Shown here: one piece after another, positions 8,577 through 18,106 of the stretch | Layout of the letters: each line of letters opens with the position of its first letter | How positions within the stretch are numbered: position 1 is the stretch's first letter | Source of the DNA: an uncultured Bacteroidia bacterium | GTDB lineage: Bacteria > Bacteroidota > Bacteroidia > Bacteroidales > Prolixibacteraceae | Direction of reading: 5' to 3' | Assembly: GCA_903850335.1 (NCBI GenBank) | Contig: CAINLJ010000013.1 | Coordinates: 1-64,000, forward strand | Length of the DNA stretch: 64,000 nt | The notes under the pieces: model-generated | The model's database searches: none | Told to the model about the DNA's origin: nothing | Seen by the model: only the letters and a program-made list of their open reading frames with translations | Program-made: the position numbers and the translations under genes

Positions 8577-11099
8577 TTACCGGGCAACCTTAATCCTCAA
8601 AATTGTGAACGATCCAGGAGCAAATTCAAAATCGAAATCCTTTGAGAATTTGCTGTATTTGACAGATTTTGGTGATATTTTCAATGGCTCCTCAAAAGAA
8701 TTTTCGTCTTTAAGATTCGCCGAAGATAAAGTTATCACTTCGCCTTCGGGTGAGAGGGTGCTACTGTTTTTGATTTTAACAGATGGATGCCAGATTGTTT
8801 CATCTGCATTTACAACTTTAATGATCAACTCACCGCTCCTTTCGTCATATCCTGCAACCGAGAACTGATGTAACGGACTTACTGATTTATATTTCAGAAA
8901 CTCCTTTCCGTCAATCCAAAGAGAAATGATCTGTCCGGACCTGACAATCTTTAGATCGTACCATTTATTTGTTTCAACAGCAAACGGGAGCTGTTCAGAA
9001 ACTATTCCAACAGTTGCTCCTCCCTCGATCTTTTCCATTGCAGTTTGTGTATTTCCCCAGCCTCCAACATTAAAAAGATATCCTTCACGATTCTTGTCAG
9101 ACATTCCGAAATAGATCAGGAACCCTTCATTCCCGCCGGTTTTACGTGCTTTTAATTCAAAGGTATAGTCTCCTGACGAGGTCTTATCGCCAATAATCTG
9201 GGTCATATCCAGGTTTGAGTGCTGAGCAACAAGGGTATCCGAAAGGCTCCATTCCCCGCAGTTTTTCTGCCATCCTGCGGGTTTCTCCACTTTACTATCT
9301 GAGGTAGTAATCTTAAAGTCCTTATATTCAGACTGAGTCTGCCAGGTTCCAACTCCGAAGCGGCCATCTGCAAAGAGAGGAACCGGTGTCTCAGCCCGGG
9401 GAGCTATAGTAGTCGTTAAATTAAAGGTTGGCTTATTTTCTGACACCATTTTTTGCACATAATAGGAAGTGCGTCCTACAACCTTTGTGTTGTCGATCCA
9501 AATCAGGTTTACCGGCCACGTCCTGTCATTCCGGTTCTCGAAAAGCGGTGCATAAGATGCCATTTTCACAAGGTCGCTGTTGCGTTCCATGCCTGTGATA
9601 AATGCGGCTTCACTTAATGCTGCCAGCATATTCCCTCCACCAACACCTTGATTACATGCATACTCACCAACATAGACCGTATGTTCACCGCGAGGCTGCT
9701 TATCGAAGATTGTCGAATTTTTGAAGAAGAAGTCAGGAGCTACATACCAGTGTGGATCAATCATATCAGTTTTAGCTATTTTCTTCACTTCATTACCCAG
9801 ACCATGATTAGAAATCAGTGTCAGTTGCGGGTATTTAGATTTTATAGCTTTATAGAAGAGGTCGAAGCGAGCATTATACACTGGTCCGTTGTTCTCATTT
9901 CCAATCTCAACATATTGTAATGGGAACGGTGCCGGATGTCCTGAGGCAGCACGTTTCGCTCCCCAGGCACTGGTTGGGTCCCCAAGCGCATATTCTATTG
10001 CATCCAGCACATCATTCAAATAAAACTGAACATCCTCTTCCTTGCATGCGTCACCCGAACGAGCCTGACATCCAAGACCTATATTACAAACAAACATAGC
10101 TTTAGCACCAATATCTTCACAAAATTGAAGGTGTTCAAAATAACCATAACCGTAAGTACTCCGGTATCCCCATGTACTGTACTCACCACTCCGGGTCATC
10201 GGATCGCCCAGGGTCTTCTTCCACTCGAAGCGGTTTCCAAGGGTGATTCCTTCCACGACACATCCCCCTGGCCAGCGAACGAATCCCGGATGCAGGCCAA
10301 CAAGCATTTCAGCAACATCCTGACGCATTCCATTTGGCCTGTTTTTAAATGTTTTTTCAGGAAAGAGGGATACATAATCGACCCTGACAGTTCCTGTGCC
10401 ATCAAAACAAAGAGCAAATCTGGCTTTTGCATCAGTCTGAACCGGACTTATGACCATCTTATATTCCTGCCATCCGGAAATATTTTTAAGTGGAACGGGC
10501 ATTTCGGCAAGTGACTTTCCCGATGATGAAATCAGGCAAGCCTTAAGATTGCCCTTATAATTTGGGGTATGAAGGTAGAATCGTAAATTATAGCGCTCGC
10601 CCTGTTTAAGACAAATGCCCCAGAAACCGCTGTTAATCAGCATCACCTGCTCTGATGCTCCAGGAATATTAATCTCCAGGGAATTAGGTGCTGCACGATC
10701 CAAAGGGTTATTTTTAGTCAGTTTCATTTGAGCCCTGACTTTCCCCTCCGATTCCAGGGACCATCCGGGAATCGGATCGCTACTCCAGCGAAATGCATCG
10801 TGACTGACTCTTCCAGTAAGATGATTTTTAACCGGAGCAGGGTAGATCTTATCGCCATTTACAGAATATCCCGCGGGAAACTCTTTTTCCTCAAAACCCC
10901 GGTTTTGGATGAGTTCGGCATACAACCCTCCCTCTCCTGCATGATTAATTTCTTCGAAGAATACACCGTACATATTTGGAGAGACAACTGCACCTTTTTC
11001 AGCGACATCAACGGTAATCTGCCCATCAGTTTGAGGGTGCAGTACACAGGAAAGAAGCAAAAGTGATGCAAATAAAGCAGGGAGAGAAATTTTTTTCAT
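8577..11099 (-). CDS. GH51 alpha-L-arabinofuranosidase
   Basis: This 840-aa lipoprotein (lipobox LLLLSC) should release terminal alpha-L-arabinofuranose from arabinan or arabinoxylan side chains. The N-terminal block (about 25-250) holds VVSPNMYGVFFEEINHAGEGG, typical of GH51, with an embedded CBM4/9-like beta-sandwich. The catalytic barrel carries acid/base E402 in GNENNGP and nucleophile E479 in VGEYACNQ. Residues of about 585-750 look like an inserted concanavalin/LamG-type or DUF1080-like domain within the C-terminal beta-sandwich, which explains the extra length. It stands alone between the ABC genes and Complex I, away from the large PUL, but its sugar matches that locus. Confidence 0.9.
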   Translation of the reverse strand: MKKISLPALFASLLLLSCVLHPQTDGQITVDVAEKGAVVSPNMYGVFFEEINHAGEGGLYAELIQNRGFEEKEFPAGYSVNGDKIYPAPVKNHLTGRVSHDAFRWSSDPIPGWSLESEGKVRAQMKLTKNNPLDRAAPNSLEINIPGASEQVMLINSGFWGICLKQGERYNLRFYLHTPNYKGNLKACLISSSGKSLAEMPVPLKNISGWQEYKMVISPVQTDAKARFALCFDGTGTVRVDYVSLFPEKTFKNRPNGMRQDVAEMLVGLHPGFVRWPGGCVVEGITLGNRFEWKKTLGDPMTRSGEYSTWGYRSTYGYGYFEHLQFCEDIGAKAMFVCNIGLGCQARSGDACKEEDVQFYLNDVLDAIEYALGDPTSAWGAKRAASGHPAPFPLQYVEIGNENNGPVYNARFDLFYKAIKSKYPQLTLISNHGLGNEVKKIAKTDMIDPHWYVAPDFFFKNSTIFDKQPRGEHTVYVGEYACNQGVGGGNMLAALSEAAFITGMERNSDLVKMASYAPLFENRNDRTWPVNLIWIDNTKVVGRTSYYVQKMVSENKPTFNLTTTIAPRAETPVPLFADGRFGVGTWQTQSEYKDFKITTSDSKVEKPAGWQKNCGEWSLSDTLVAQHSNLDMTQIIGDKTSSGDYTFELKARKTGGNEGFLIYFGMSDKNREGYLFNVGGWGNTQTAMEKIEGGATVGIVSEQLPFAVETNKWYDLKIVRSGQIISLWIDGKEFLKYKSVSPLHQFSVAGYDERSGELIIKVVNADETIWHPSVKIKNSSTLSPEGEVITLSSANLKDENSFEEPLKISPKSVKYSKFSKDFDFEFAPGSFTILRIKVAR

Positions 11100-11164
11100 A
11101 CCGGCTAAATATTAAACTTTCTTTATAATTATCAAATAATAATTTCCTGATATAGATTATTCTG

Positions 11165-11172
11165 CAAAGATA
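11165..11172 (-). promoter_or_regulatory. Candidate -7 box of the GH51 gene
   Basis: The minus strand reads TATCTTTG, a perfect TAnnTTTG match, placing a start site about 60 bases upstream of the GH51 ATG. The -33 element is not convincing. An identical octamer occurs on the plus strand at 11212-11219. Confidence 0.3.
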
Positions 11173-11246
11173 TGGCAGCTACACAGCCAGATTCCAGAAA
11201 CGTAGTAGTTATATCTTTGTAGTTTGACAAAATAAGAAACTTATCA

Positions 11247-11396
11247 AGAGGCTCAAAAGGTAAAAATTTAAACGCAATTGCCGCAAGGTGAAGACGAAAA
11301 CAAGATCAAAGTATTATTTTTCAATATATTAACTCTGCGCAACTCCGCGCTCCTTCTCAGTGCACTCCGCGGTAAAAACCTTTTGATATAGCCTCT
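11247..11396. repeat. MITE-like element with terminal inverted repeats
   Basis: The left end reads AGAGGCT-CAAAAGGT and the right end, in reverse complement, AGAGGCT-atat-CAAAAGGT, framing about 150 bp without coding potential. The inside holds GC-rich direct motifs (ctctgcgcaactccgcgct, cactccgcggtaaaaa) of a kind that I recall as dispersed intergenic repeats in this phylum. The ends resemble those of IS elements beginning GAGGCTGTCTCAAAA, so it may be a non-autonomous derivative. Confidence 0.55.
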
Positions 11397-11481
11397 GGAT
11401 CTTAATATGTCATCATTCAACCGAAGTATAATTCTCTCAATATACTAAATGCGCCCTTAAAGTTCCACTGTCAAAACTTCC

Positions 11482-12855
11482 CTAAATAGGTACAGACCAA
11501 ACGAATATCCCCAGGAGAAGGACAGCTGTTCCACATACTATTATAAGAGCAGCATTAAGCTTATTGATAACCAGGGGGGTTGGACTATTACTTTCGGAAA
11601 ATGCCTCACGAAGGACATAGAAATAGTAATAAATTCCAATTACAGCCATTATAACAGCGAAAATTGAGATCGCCAGATACCCCTGGCTGATCGATAAGAT
11701 AAAGACCCGGTATTTTGCCAGGAACCCTGCTGTCGGAGGCAGTCCGGCCAATGACATAAGAAGGATGGTCATAAACACAGCCATCCAGGGTTTTTGCCGG
11801 TATAATCCCCGGAAAATAGAGAGTTCCTCGAGTCCAAGTGAGGCCCTTTTCATGTGGATAAAGATTATAAAAAGCGGGACAGTGGCCAGTGAATATACGA
11901 ATGTGTAATAGAGCAATACCGCGGCGGATGAATCATGCTGCGAAAGCATGGCAAGCATCATAAATCCGGTATGAACAATTGCCGAATAAGCCAGTAAACG
12001 CTTGAAATTTGTTTGTCGCAAGGCTGCAAGATTTCCTACAAGAAGTGAAAGGCCTGTCATCACCCAAAGTGTTTTTTCCAATGGACCCGGAAGTGGCAGC
12101 AATCCCATTCCGAGTAGCCGGTAGAATGCAGCAAAGCCTGCGGTTTTCACAACCGTCGCCATAAAGGCCGTTACCAAAGTAGGTGCTCCTTCATAAACAT
12201 CAGGACTCCAGAAATGGAATGGAGCTACTGCTACTTTAAAAGCGACGCCAATCAATATAAAGAGTAGTCCCACCATTAACATCGGAGGCAGATGACCATG
12301 AAACTGAGCAATGTAATTTTTGATTTCAGGGAGGTAGAAAGTTGCCGAAGCACCATATACGAGGGCGATTCCAAACAGGAAAAATGTTGTGGCAAACGAA
12401 CCAAGGAGGAAGTATTTAAACGAAGCCTCATTGGATCTGAAGGAGGACTTTTTCCCTCCAGCCAGGATATATAATGGAATCGAAAGAATTTCGATTCCCA
12501 GGAAAAGCATGATCAGGTTCGAGAAGGAAGTCATTAAAAAGGCACCGGTAAGAGCGAAGATCATCAATGCATATTGCTCAGCCACATGATGTTCCATGCG
12601 ATCGTAATAGTTTATACCAAACAGAAAAATCAGTATAGTAATAATAAGCATCGATACATTAAAAGAAATTGAGAAATTATCGATGATCATCATATCATGA
12701 AAATATTTAGATCCAAGATTCCAGTCCTTAACTGAAAGAATCAGAGTGGCAACCAAACCTGTAATAGCAACGGGCGCCAGGATTGTTTTGTTATTTACAA
12801 AACCCAGGTAAAGGATGATGATTCCAAAAACTGTTAATAAAATTAGTGCGCTCAT
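11482..12855 (-). CDS. nuoN: NADH-quinone oxidoreductase subunit N
   Basis: This is a 457-aa polytopic membrane protein and the last gene of the Complex I operon. It belongs to the Mrp-antiporter-like proton-channel subunits: about 13-14 hydrophobic segments, with conserved Lys and His on the mid-protein helices (KVAVAPFHFWSPDVYEGAPT and KRLLAYSAIVHTGFM). It should form the inner of the three antiporter-like modules in the membrane arm. It lies 37 bp downstream of nuoM. The length is near the family's usual range of 460-490 aa. Confidence 0.93.
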   Translation of the reverse strand: MSALILLTVFGIIILYLGFVNNKTILAPVAITGLVATLILSVKDWNLGSKYFHDMMIIDNFSISFNVSMLIITILIFLFGINYYDRMEHHVAEQYALMIFALTGAFLMTSFSNLIMLFLGIEILSIPLYILAGGKKSSFRSNEASFKYFLLGSFATTFFLFGIALVYGASATFYLPEIKNYIAQFHGHLPPMLMVGLLFILIGVAFKVAVAPFHFWSPDVYEGAPTLVTAFMATVVKTAGFAAFYRLLGMGLLPLPGPLEKTLWVMTGLSLLVGNLAALRQTNFKRLLAYSAIVHTGFMMLAMLSQHDSSAAVLLYYTFVYSLATVPLFIIFIHMKRASLGLEELSIFRGLYRQKPWMAVFMTILLMSLAGLPPTAGFLAKYRVFILSISQGYLAISIFAVIMAVIGIYYYFYVLREAFSESNSPTPLVINKLNAALIIVCGTAVLLLGIFVWSVPI

Positions 12856-12892
12856 TGGCTGACTATATTCAAGTTGTTTCTAAAAGATTCGA

Positions 12893-14371
12893 TTAATGTG
12901 TTAACTGGGATATTACCTCTCCAGCAGGTCCCAAAAGTTTCTGCATGGAATTTACAGACGCTTCTGCCAGATCCAGAACAGGTTGCGGATAGATTCCCAG
13001 TACAAAAATTACTGCAATTAAAGGAATCAGGATAAAATAATCAAGAACTCTGATATCCTGAACTTTAGAAAAGGCCGGATTGGAATCACCCAGCATGATT
13101 CTTTGATAGGCGTAGAGCATATAAATGGCTCCAAGAATCATTGTTGTTCCACCAATCAGGGCAACCCATAGCGATTGTTTGGCAAGACCGGTTATGATTA
13201 AAAATTCACCCACAAAACCGGAAGTCATTGGCAAAGCAATAGAACCCAGTACCGCCATCAGCAGAAGAATAGCCATTCCCGGTGCGACGTGTTTCAATCC
13301 TCCCATTTGAGGTAATTCGAGTGTTCCGGTTCTCTCCTGGATAAGATGTACGAGATAAAAGAGTGCAACTATTGTAACTCCATGACTAATCACCTGGAAA
13401 AGAAGGCCTTGAAGAGAATATACATTCAATGCAAACATAGCGGCAGCCATGAGTGAGATGTGGGCCATCGAGGAAAAGGCTATAAGTCTTTTGATATTCG
13501 ACTGCCTGAAAGCGATCACAGAGGCATAAATAACACCTGTAAGACAAAGCGCAATAACAATATTCTGCCAGTAAAGAACTCCCTCTGGTACAATAGGAAA
13601 CAAAAAACGTAAGGCGCCATAAATACCCATCTTCGTCATAACACCCGCCAGAATCATAACTCCCTGTTTTGATGCCATTGTATACGTAGATGGTTGCCAG
13701 GTATGGAAAGGGAAAACGGGCATTTTTATCGCGAAGGCAATAAAGAGAATCCAGAAAAGCCAATTTTGAGTATGGGCAGGTATATGAAGCTGGTTAAAAG
13801 CAGAGAAATCAGTTGTATGGAGACCTGGGGTTAGTGTAAACAGATAGATAATTCCGAAAAGGAGAAATAAACTTCCGGTGAGGGTGTATATGAAAAATTT
13901 CAGAGTTATTGCCCTCCGGTTTTCACCACCCCAGAGGAGTAGAATAAAATACACCGGAATCAAAGTCAGTTCCCAGAATATATAAAACAGGAAGGCATTC
14001 TGTGCCAAAAAGACACCTAATAATGAGGATTGGGTAAACAGGATCAGAAAGTTTAGGACAGGGATCTTAATGTGTGACCGGGTGAAGCCTGAAAGAATTA
14101 TAAAGGGGAAGAGCAGATTAGTTAATAATATCATAATAAGGCTAATACCATCATATCCCAGTGTGAACTGAGTCCCCATAAAATGCGTCCAGTTAACCGA
14201 ATAGGTCGCAGAAGGAACCGATATTATCAAGCCAAGTGTGATTAATAGATTAGCTACCGCAGCCGTAAGTGCAATGATTCGCACGGTTGCCGGATTCTTC
14301 AGAGGAAGAAGGAGCAGCCCTGTGATAATCGGTAATAAAAGAATAATTATCAATATCATAGGATCAGACAA
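12893..14371 (-). CDS. nuoM: NADH-quinone oxidoreductase subunit M
   Basis: This 492-aa antiporter-like proton-pumping subunit belongs to the membrane arm. E134 in FWELTLIPVYF corresponds to the essential Glu144 of E. coli NuoM. The MPVFPFHTWQP and KRLIAFSSMAHISLM segments are the family's lysine/histidine channel helices. The start overlaps the nuoL stop region by 8 bp, implying translational coupling. Confidence 0.95.
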   Translation of the reverse strand: MSDPMILIIILLLPIITGLLLLPLKNPATVRIIALTAAVANLLITLGLIISVPSATYSVNWTHFMGTQFTLGYDGISLIMILLTNLLFPFIILSGFTRSHIKIPVLNFLILFTQSSLLGVFLAQNAFLFYIFWELTLIPVYFILLLWGGENRRAITLKFFIYTLTGSLFLLFGIIYLFTLTPGLHTTDFSAFNQLHIPAHTQNWLFWILFIAFAIKMPVFPFHTWQPSTYTMASKQGVMILAGVMTKMGIYGALRFLFPIVPEGVLYWQNIVIALCLTGVIYASVIAFRQSNIKRLIAFSSMAHISLMAAAMFALNVYSLQGLLFQVISHGVTIVALFYLVHLIQERTGTLELPQMGGLKHVAPGMAILLLMAVLGSIALPMTSGFVGEFLIITGLAKQSLWVALIGGTTMILGAIYMLYAYQRIMLGDSNPAFSKVQDIRVLDYFILIPLIAVIFVLGIYPQPVLDLAEASVNSMQKLLGPAGEVISQLTH

Positions 14372-16265
14372 TTAAGATAAAAATTATAAATAAAAGTATG
14401 CCTGCGACCATGGCAAAGAAGTAAAAACTCATGATGCCCTGTTGCAACTTGCGAACCAGGTCTCCTAGTCTGGAGGTTAGAATTCCGATCTCGTCGATAA
14501 TTGGATCAAGTATTTTAGTCTCAATCTGATTGTAGAAAAAGTCGGAAAGAAAACCGAAAGGCTTCTCAAAAACAGCTGAGTAGATTTCGTCGAGATAGAA
14601 CTTATTGGCAATTATCCTGCCGAAAACCGAGATCTTCTCGCCGTCTTTGGCAGGGACTACCGCCTTTTTAACGTAGGTCCTGTAGGCTAATAATATAACG
14701 AGACCCAACAGAATCAAGGAAGCGATGATTAATCCTATTTCGGTTGTATTGTCCAGTTCTGCTGTGATTTTTGAGATAATTGTCTTATGCAGAAACTCAC
14801 TAAATCCGGAATCACCGCCAAACAAGGATGGAATATTCAGAAATCCACCAAATACAGACAAGACACTCAGTATTATCAACGGTATTGTCATGACCCGTGG
14901 GGATTCATGCGGGTGTGACGTGCTTAGGCGCTGGTTCCCGTAGAACACAAGATAGAGTAATCTGAACATATAAAAGCAGGTGATGAGGGCACCTCCCAGT
15001 GCCAGGACATAAAGCACGGGATTATTTTCAAAGGCATCGGTAAGTATCTGGTCTTTACTGAAAAAACCTGAGAATGGAGGAATTCCGCTGATTGCGAGTG
15101 TAGCTGTAAGGAAAGTAAGGAATGTTACCGGCATCTTCTTTTTAAGACCACCCATCTTGCGGATGTCCTGTTCGCCACCCATGGCATGAATGATACTTCC
15201 GGCACCCAGAAAGAGTAGTGCCTTAAAGAATGCATGAGTAGTAAGATGAAATACAGCTGCCGAATAGGCTCCAAGTCCAAGTGCAAGAAACATATATCCC
15301 AACTGCGAAACAGTTGAGTAGGCAAGGACTTTTTTTATGTCATTCTGACGCAATCCAACTATTGCGGCAAGGATCGCGGTAGCCAAACCAATAACAATAA
15401 TGATGTTAAGGGTAATGGGAGCGAGATTATAGAGTATACTAGACCGGGCAATCATATAAATACCCGCTGTAACCATTGTCGCCGCATGGATAAGGGCCGA
15501 AACCGGTGTTGGTCCTGCCATTGCATCGGGCAACCAGGTGTATAGCGGAATCTGTGCGCTTTTTCCAACGGCTCCTACTAAAAGCAATAGCGTAATCAGG
15601 GTGATCATTGGAGCTCCCGTTTGTAACGTCGCTGCCTGTGAAAATACTTCTGTGAAGCTAACCGATTTGAAAGTAAAGAAAAGGAGGATGATTCCAAGTA
15701 TAAAACCAAGGTCACCAATACGGTTCATCACGAAAGCCTTACGGGCAGCATAATTATAGTCAGGGTTTTTAAACCAGAAGCCGATCAGTAGATAGGAGCA
15801 AAAGCCGACGCCTTCCCATCCAATAAAAAGAATCAGGTAGTTGGCTCCCATCACCAATAGCAACATACTGAATGTAAACAGGTTCATCTGAGCAAAAAAA
15901 GTGTTTACCCGTTCATCATCATGCATATATCCAATCGAATAGATATGAATGAGTGATCCCACACCCGTAACAATCAGCATCATAATGATCGAAAGGTGAT
16001 CGATCATAAAGGCAAAAGGGATCTTCATATCACCGGCAGAAATCCAGTTAAACAATGTGAGTGTCGCCGATTCCTGACCAGAGGACTTCATTGTAAAGAA
16101 TAATAGCACGGAGATTAGGAATGAGAGAGATACCAGTGTACTTGCAAGGATACCAGCCTGATTATTCTTTAAGCGGTTTTTGGCAAGGCCGGTGATCAAA
16201 AATCCCAGTAAGGGAAAAGCCGGCACGAGCCAGGCTAATGTAATATAAGGAATTGATGCTACCAT
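14364..16265 (-). CDS. nuoL: NADH-quinone oxidoreductase subunit L
   Basis: This is the distal proton-pumping subunit (633 aa). Its N-terminal antiporter-like core has E151 in FIGWEGVGFCSYLLIG (E. coli Glu144). It includes the QIPLYTWLPDAMAGPTPVSA and KVLAYSTVSQLGYM helices, and a C-terminal lateral helix ending in a final anchor helix (residues of about 610-632). The start overlaps nuoK by 7 bp and the end overlaps nuoM by 8 bp. Confidence 0.96.
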   Translation of the reverse strand: MVASIPYITLAWLVPAFPLLGFLITGLAKNRLKNNQAGILASTLVSLSFLISVLLFFTMKSSGQESATLTLFNWISAGDMKIPFAFMIDHLSIIMMLIVTGVGSLIHIYSIGYMHDDERVNTFFAQMNLFTFSMLLLVMGANYLILFIGWEGVGFCSYLLIGFWFKNPDYNYAARKAFVMNRIGDLGFILGIILLFFTFKSVSFTEVFSQAATLQTGAPMITLITLLLLVGAVGKSAQIPLYTWLPDAMAGPTPVSALIHAATMVTAGIYMIARSSILYNLAPITLNIIIVIGLATAILAAIVGLRQNDIKKVLAYSTVSQLGYMFLALGLGAYSAAVFHLTTHAFFKALLFLGAGSIIHAMGGEQDIRKMGGLKKKMPVTFLTFLTATLAISGIPPFSGFFSKDQILTDAFENNPVLYVLALGGALITCFYMFRLLYLVFYGNQRLSTSHPHESPRVMTIPLIILSVLSVFGGFLNIPSLFGGDSGFSEFLHKTIISKITAELDNTTEIGLIIASLILLGLVILLAYRTYVKKAVVPAKDGEKISVFGRIIANKFYLDEIYSAVFEKPFGFLSDFFYNQIETKILDPIIDEIGILTSRLGDLVRKLQQGIMSFYFFAMVAGILLFIIFILIV

Positions 16266-16588
16266 TTCAACCGGTTCAAAAGGTTAATATCAACAGAATC
16301 CACATTGCGCTTCATCATCACAACAATTGCTAATCCAACAGCAACCTCAGCTGCAGCTACGATCATAATAAAAAATACAAAAACCTGTCCTGAGGGATCC
16401 GAATGATAGGCCGAAAAAGCAGTAAGCAACAGATTGACTGAATTGAACATAAGCTCAAGACACATTAGAATTGCAATTGTATTTCTCCGGAATAATACAC
16501 CCATCATTCCGATGCTGAAAAGTGCCACGCTCAGTCCAATGTAATTCTCCAGTGGAATAAGCTGTATCGCGGATGAGATCTCTTTCAT
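16259..16588 (-). CDS. nuoK: NADH-quinone oxidoreductase subunit K
   Basis: This 109-aa protein has three transmembrane helices. Membrane-embedded E45 and E81 are 36 residues apart, exactly as Glu36 and Glu72 of E. coli NuoK. It links the hydrophilic arm to the antiporter-like subunits. It overlaps nuoL by 7 bp. Unlike the rest of the operon, it is separated from its upstream partner nuoJ by 416 bp. Confidence 0.95.
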   Translation of the reverse strand: MKEISSAIQLIPLENYIGLSVALFSIGMMGVLFRRNTIAILMCLELMFNSVNLLLTAFSAYHSDPSGQVFVFFIMIVAAAEVAVGLAIVVMMKRNVDSVDINLLNRLKW

Positions 16589-17004
16589 AGTTATAAATTA
16601 TAAGTTATGAGTTATAAATTTTGTACTTAGCCTGATTAATTCACAAACTTTGTGAAACCTTTGTGTATTAGTTTATTGGTGGCAATAAAAAGCCTGGTTA
16701 CCAAGGCCCTAAGACTCTAAGGTTCTCCAAGTTAAGAATGTCCATGAACTATTCAGGTTAGAAGTGATTATTGCACTTCTTAATACCTTTAATAACCCAT
16801 AAGCCTCATTATTAATATTTTCAAATTCTTGTTCATCTAAATATTTTGTTTCCTTCTTAAAAACTGCTTGCTTGTAATATATTCTCTCTTCTCTTCAACA
16901 AGGAATTGGTAAAGTCTTATTATACGAACAGTAAACAGAAATCTCCTGTCTTTTAATATACTTTTTCCGCTCACTAATACCTTACCTCTCCTAACTCATA
17001 ACTC
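16589..17004. other. Interrupting spacer inside the nuo operon
   Basis: These 416 bp between nuoJ and nuoK contrast with spacings of -13 to about 70 bp elsewhere in the operon. Next to nuoK is a run of TTATAA/TTATGA units (about 16590-16620), followed by repeat-like text with two CTTTGTG motifs (16649-16670). A decayed coding fragment is annotated separately. Close to nuoJ is taactcataactctc, resembling the AT-rich run on the other side. It looks like an old insertion that did not destroy operon order. Confidence 0.5.
16709..16894 (-). pseudogene. Remnant of a four-helix-bundle (23S rRNA IVS-type) protein
   Basis: A stop-bounded minus-strand frame of about 61 codons has no start codon. Its middle reads KYLDEQEFENINNEAYGLL followed by KVLRSAI. 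This resembles the last two helices of small four-helix-bundle proteins related to the 23S rRNA intervening-sequence protein, which commonly read KYL-x(3)-E[FY]-x-[ED]-[IL] and then a leucine-rich helix. The first half of the family (about 60 residues) is missing upstream. The family assignment is from memory of its pattern. Confidence 0.45.
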
Positions 17005-17496
17005 TCAAACGTCCTTCTTTCCAAGCATCAAGGCTCCGACCATGGCAGATATAAACAGGATAGATGACATTTCGAATGGAAGAAGAAACTCATTAAATAA
17101 AACTGTTCCTATTCCGGTCACCAACCCAAACTCACTTGTAAAAGGATACCTGGCATGTATTTCGAAAGTCTGACGGGTTGCAGCCAGCAAGACAAGAAAA
17201 AATATTCCGCCTGTTATTACCGCCGAGACCCGGGTTACGGTTGATTTACGAAGTATGATGGCTTTATTTAAATTAAGGAGCATAATCACAAACAGAAACA
17301 ATACCATGATTGCACCCGTATAGACAATGACATGAACTACAGCCAAAAATTGCGCATTTAATAGAATATAGTGACCTGCCATTGCCAGAAAACACACGAT
17401 CAAATAAATTACATTGTTGATCGGATTCTTTGAGAATACAACCGCTAATGCACAGATGATCATTATTGCTGAAAGAAAATAAAATAGAAAGATCAT
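17005..17496 (-). CDS. nuoJ: NADH-quinone oxidoreductase subunit J
   Basis: This is a 163-aa membrane subunit with five hydrophobic helices. The conserved third helix (VVHVIVYTGAIMVLFLFVIML) contains the family's pi-bulge region, which gates coupling between quinone reduction and pumping. It lies 24 bp downstream of nuoI. The C-terminus is short, as in many bacteria. Confidence 0.94.
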   Translation of the reverse strand: MIFLFYFLSAIMIICALAVVFSKNPINNVIYLIVCFLAMAGHYILLNAQFLAVVHVIVYTGAIMVLFLFVIMLLNLNKAIILRKSTVTRVSAVITGGIFFLVLLAATRQTFEIHARYPFTSEFGLVTGIGTVLFNEFLLPFEMSSILFISAMVGALMLGKKDV

Positions 17497-17520
17497 TTTA
17501 TAGTTTATTAAATGTCAGAA

Positions 17521-18096
17521 TCATTTATTATGGGCAAAACGCTTTACTAGTTTAAACTCGTGCACAGCCTCGGTTTGTCGGGCTGAAATATCAATCCGCA
17601 AATTCGGATCAAGGGGTTCTACAAGGATATCTTTACCATAGACAAATGGTGCACGTTTATATTGCGACGCTACAATCCTGTCTGTAAGGAAGATAGCTTC
17701 CTTAGGGCAGGCATCTTCACAATCGCCGCAGTAGATACAACGTAACATATTGATTTCGTATATCGCAGCATATTTCTCTTCGCGATAAAGATGTTCTTCA
17801 CCAGGTTTGCGTTCAGCGGCTTTCATAGTGATTGCCTCGGCAGGGCATGCGACGGCACACAGTCCACAGGCGGTGCACCGTTCACGACCCTGATCATCGC
17901 GTTTCAAAACATGCTGGCCTCTGTAAACCTTGCTAAACTCCCTTTTTTGTTCCGGATAACTTATTGTTGTCTTTTTACTAAAAAAGTGACTTATGGTGAT
18001 AGACATTCCCTTGAGAATGGCAGGGATATAGATCCTTTCCATGAAGGTCATCTTCTTGTCAGAGACCATTACCGATCTGTTTGTTAAATTTTGCAT
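17521..18096 (-). CDS. nuoI: NADH-quinone oxidoreductase subunit I
   Basis: This 191-aa ferredoxin-like subunit of the peripheral arm carries clusters N6a and N6b. The two motifs are CTACGLCAVACPAEA and CIYCGDCEDACPKEA, each with Cx2Cx2Cx3CP. It passes electrons from NuoG towards NuoB. The ATG at 18096 gives an N-terminus with an amphipathic anchor. It lies 10 bp downstream of nuoH. Confidence 0.95.
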   Translation of the reverse strand: MQNLTNRSVMVSDKKMTFMERIYIPAILKGMSITISHFFSKKTTISYPEQKREFSKVYRGQHVLKRDDQGRERCTACGLCAVACPAEAITMKAAERKPGEEHLYREEKYAAIYEINMLRCIYCGDCEDACPKEAIFLTDRIVASQYKRAPFVYGKDILVEPLDPNLRIDISARQTEAVHEFKLVKRFAHNK

Positions 18097-18106
18097 AGCG
18101 ATCGGA

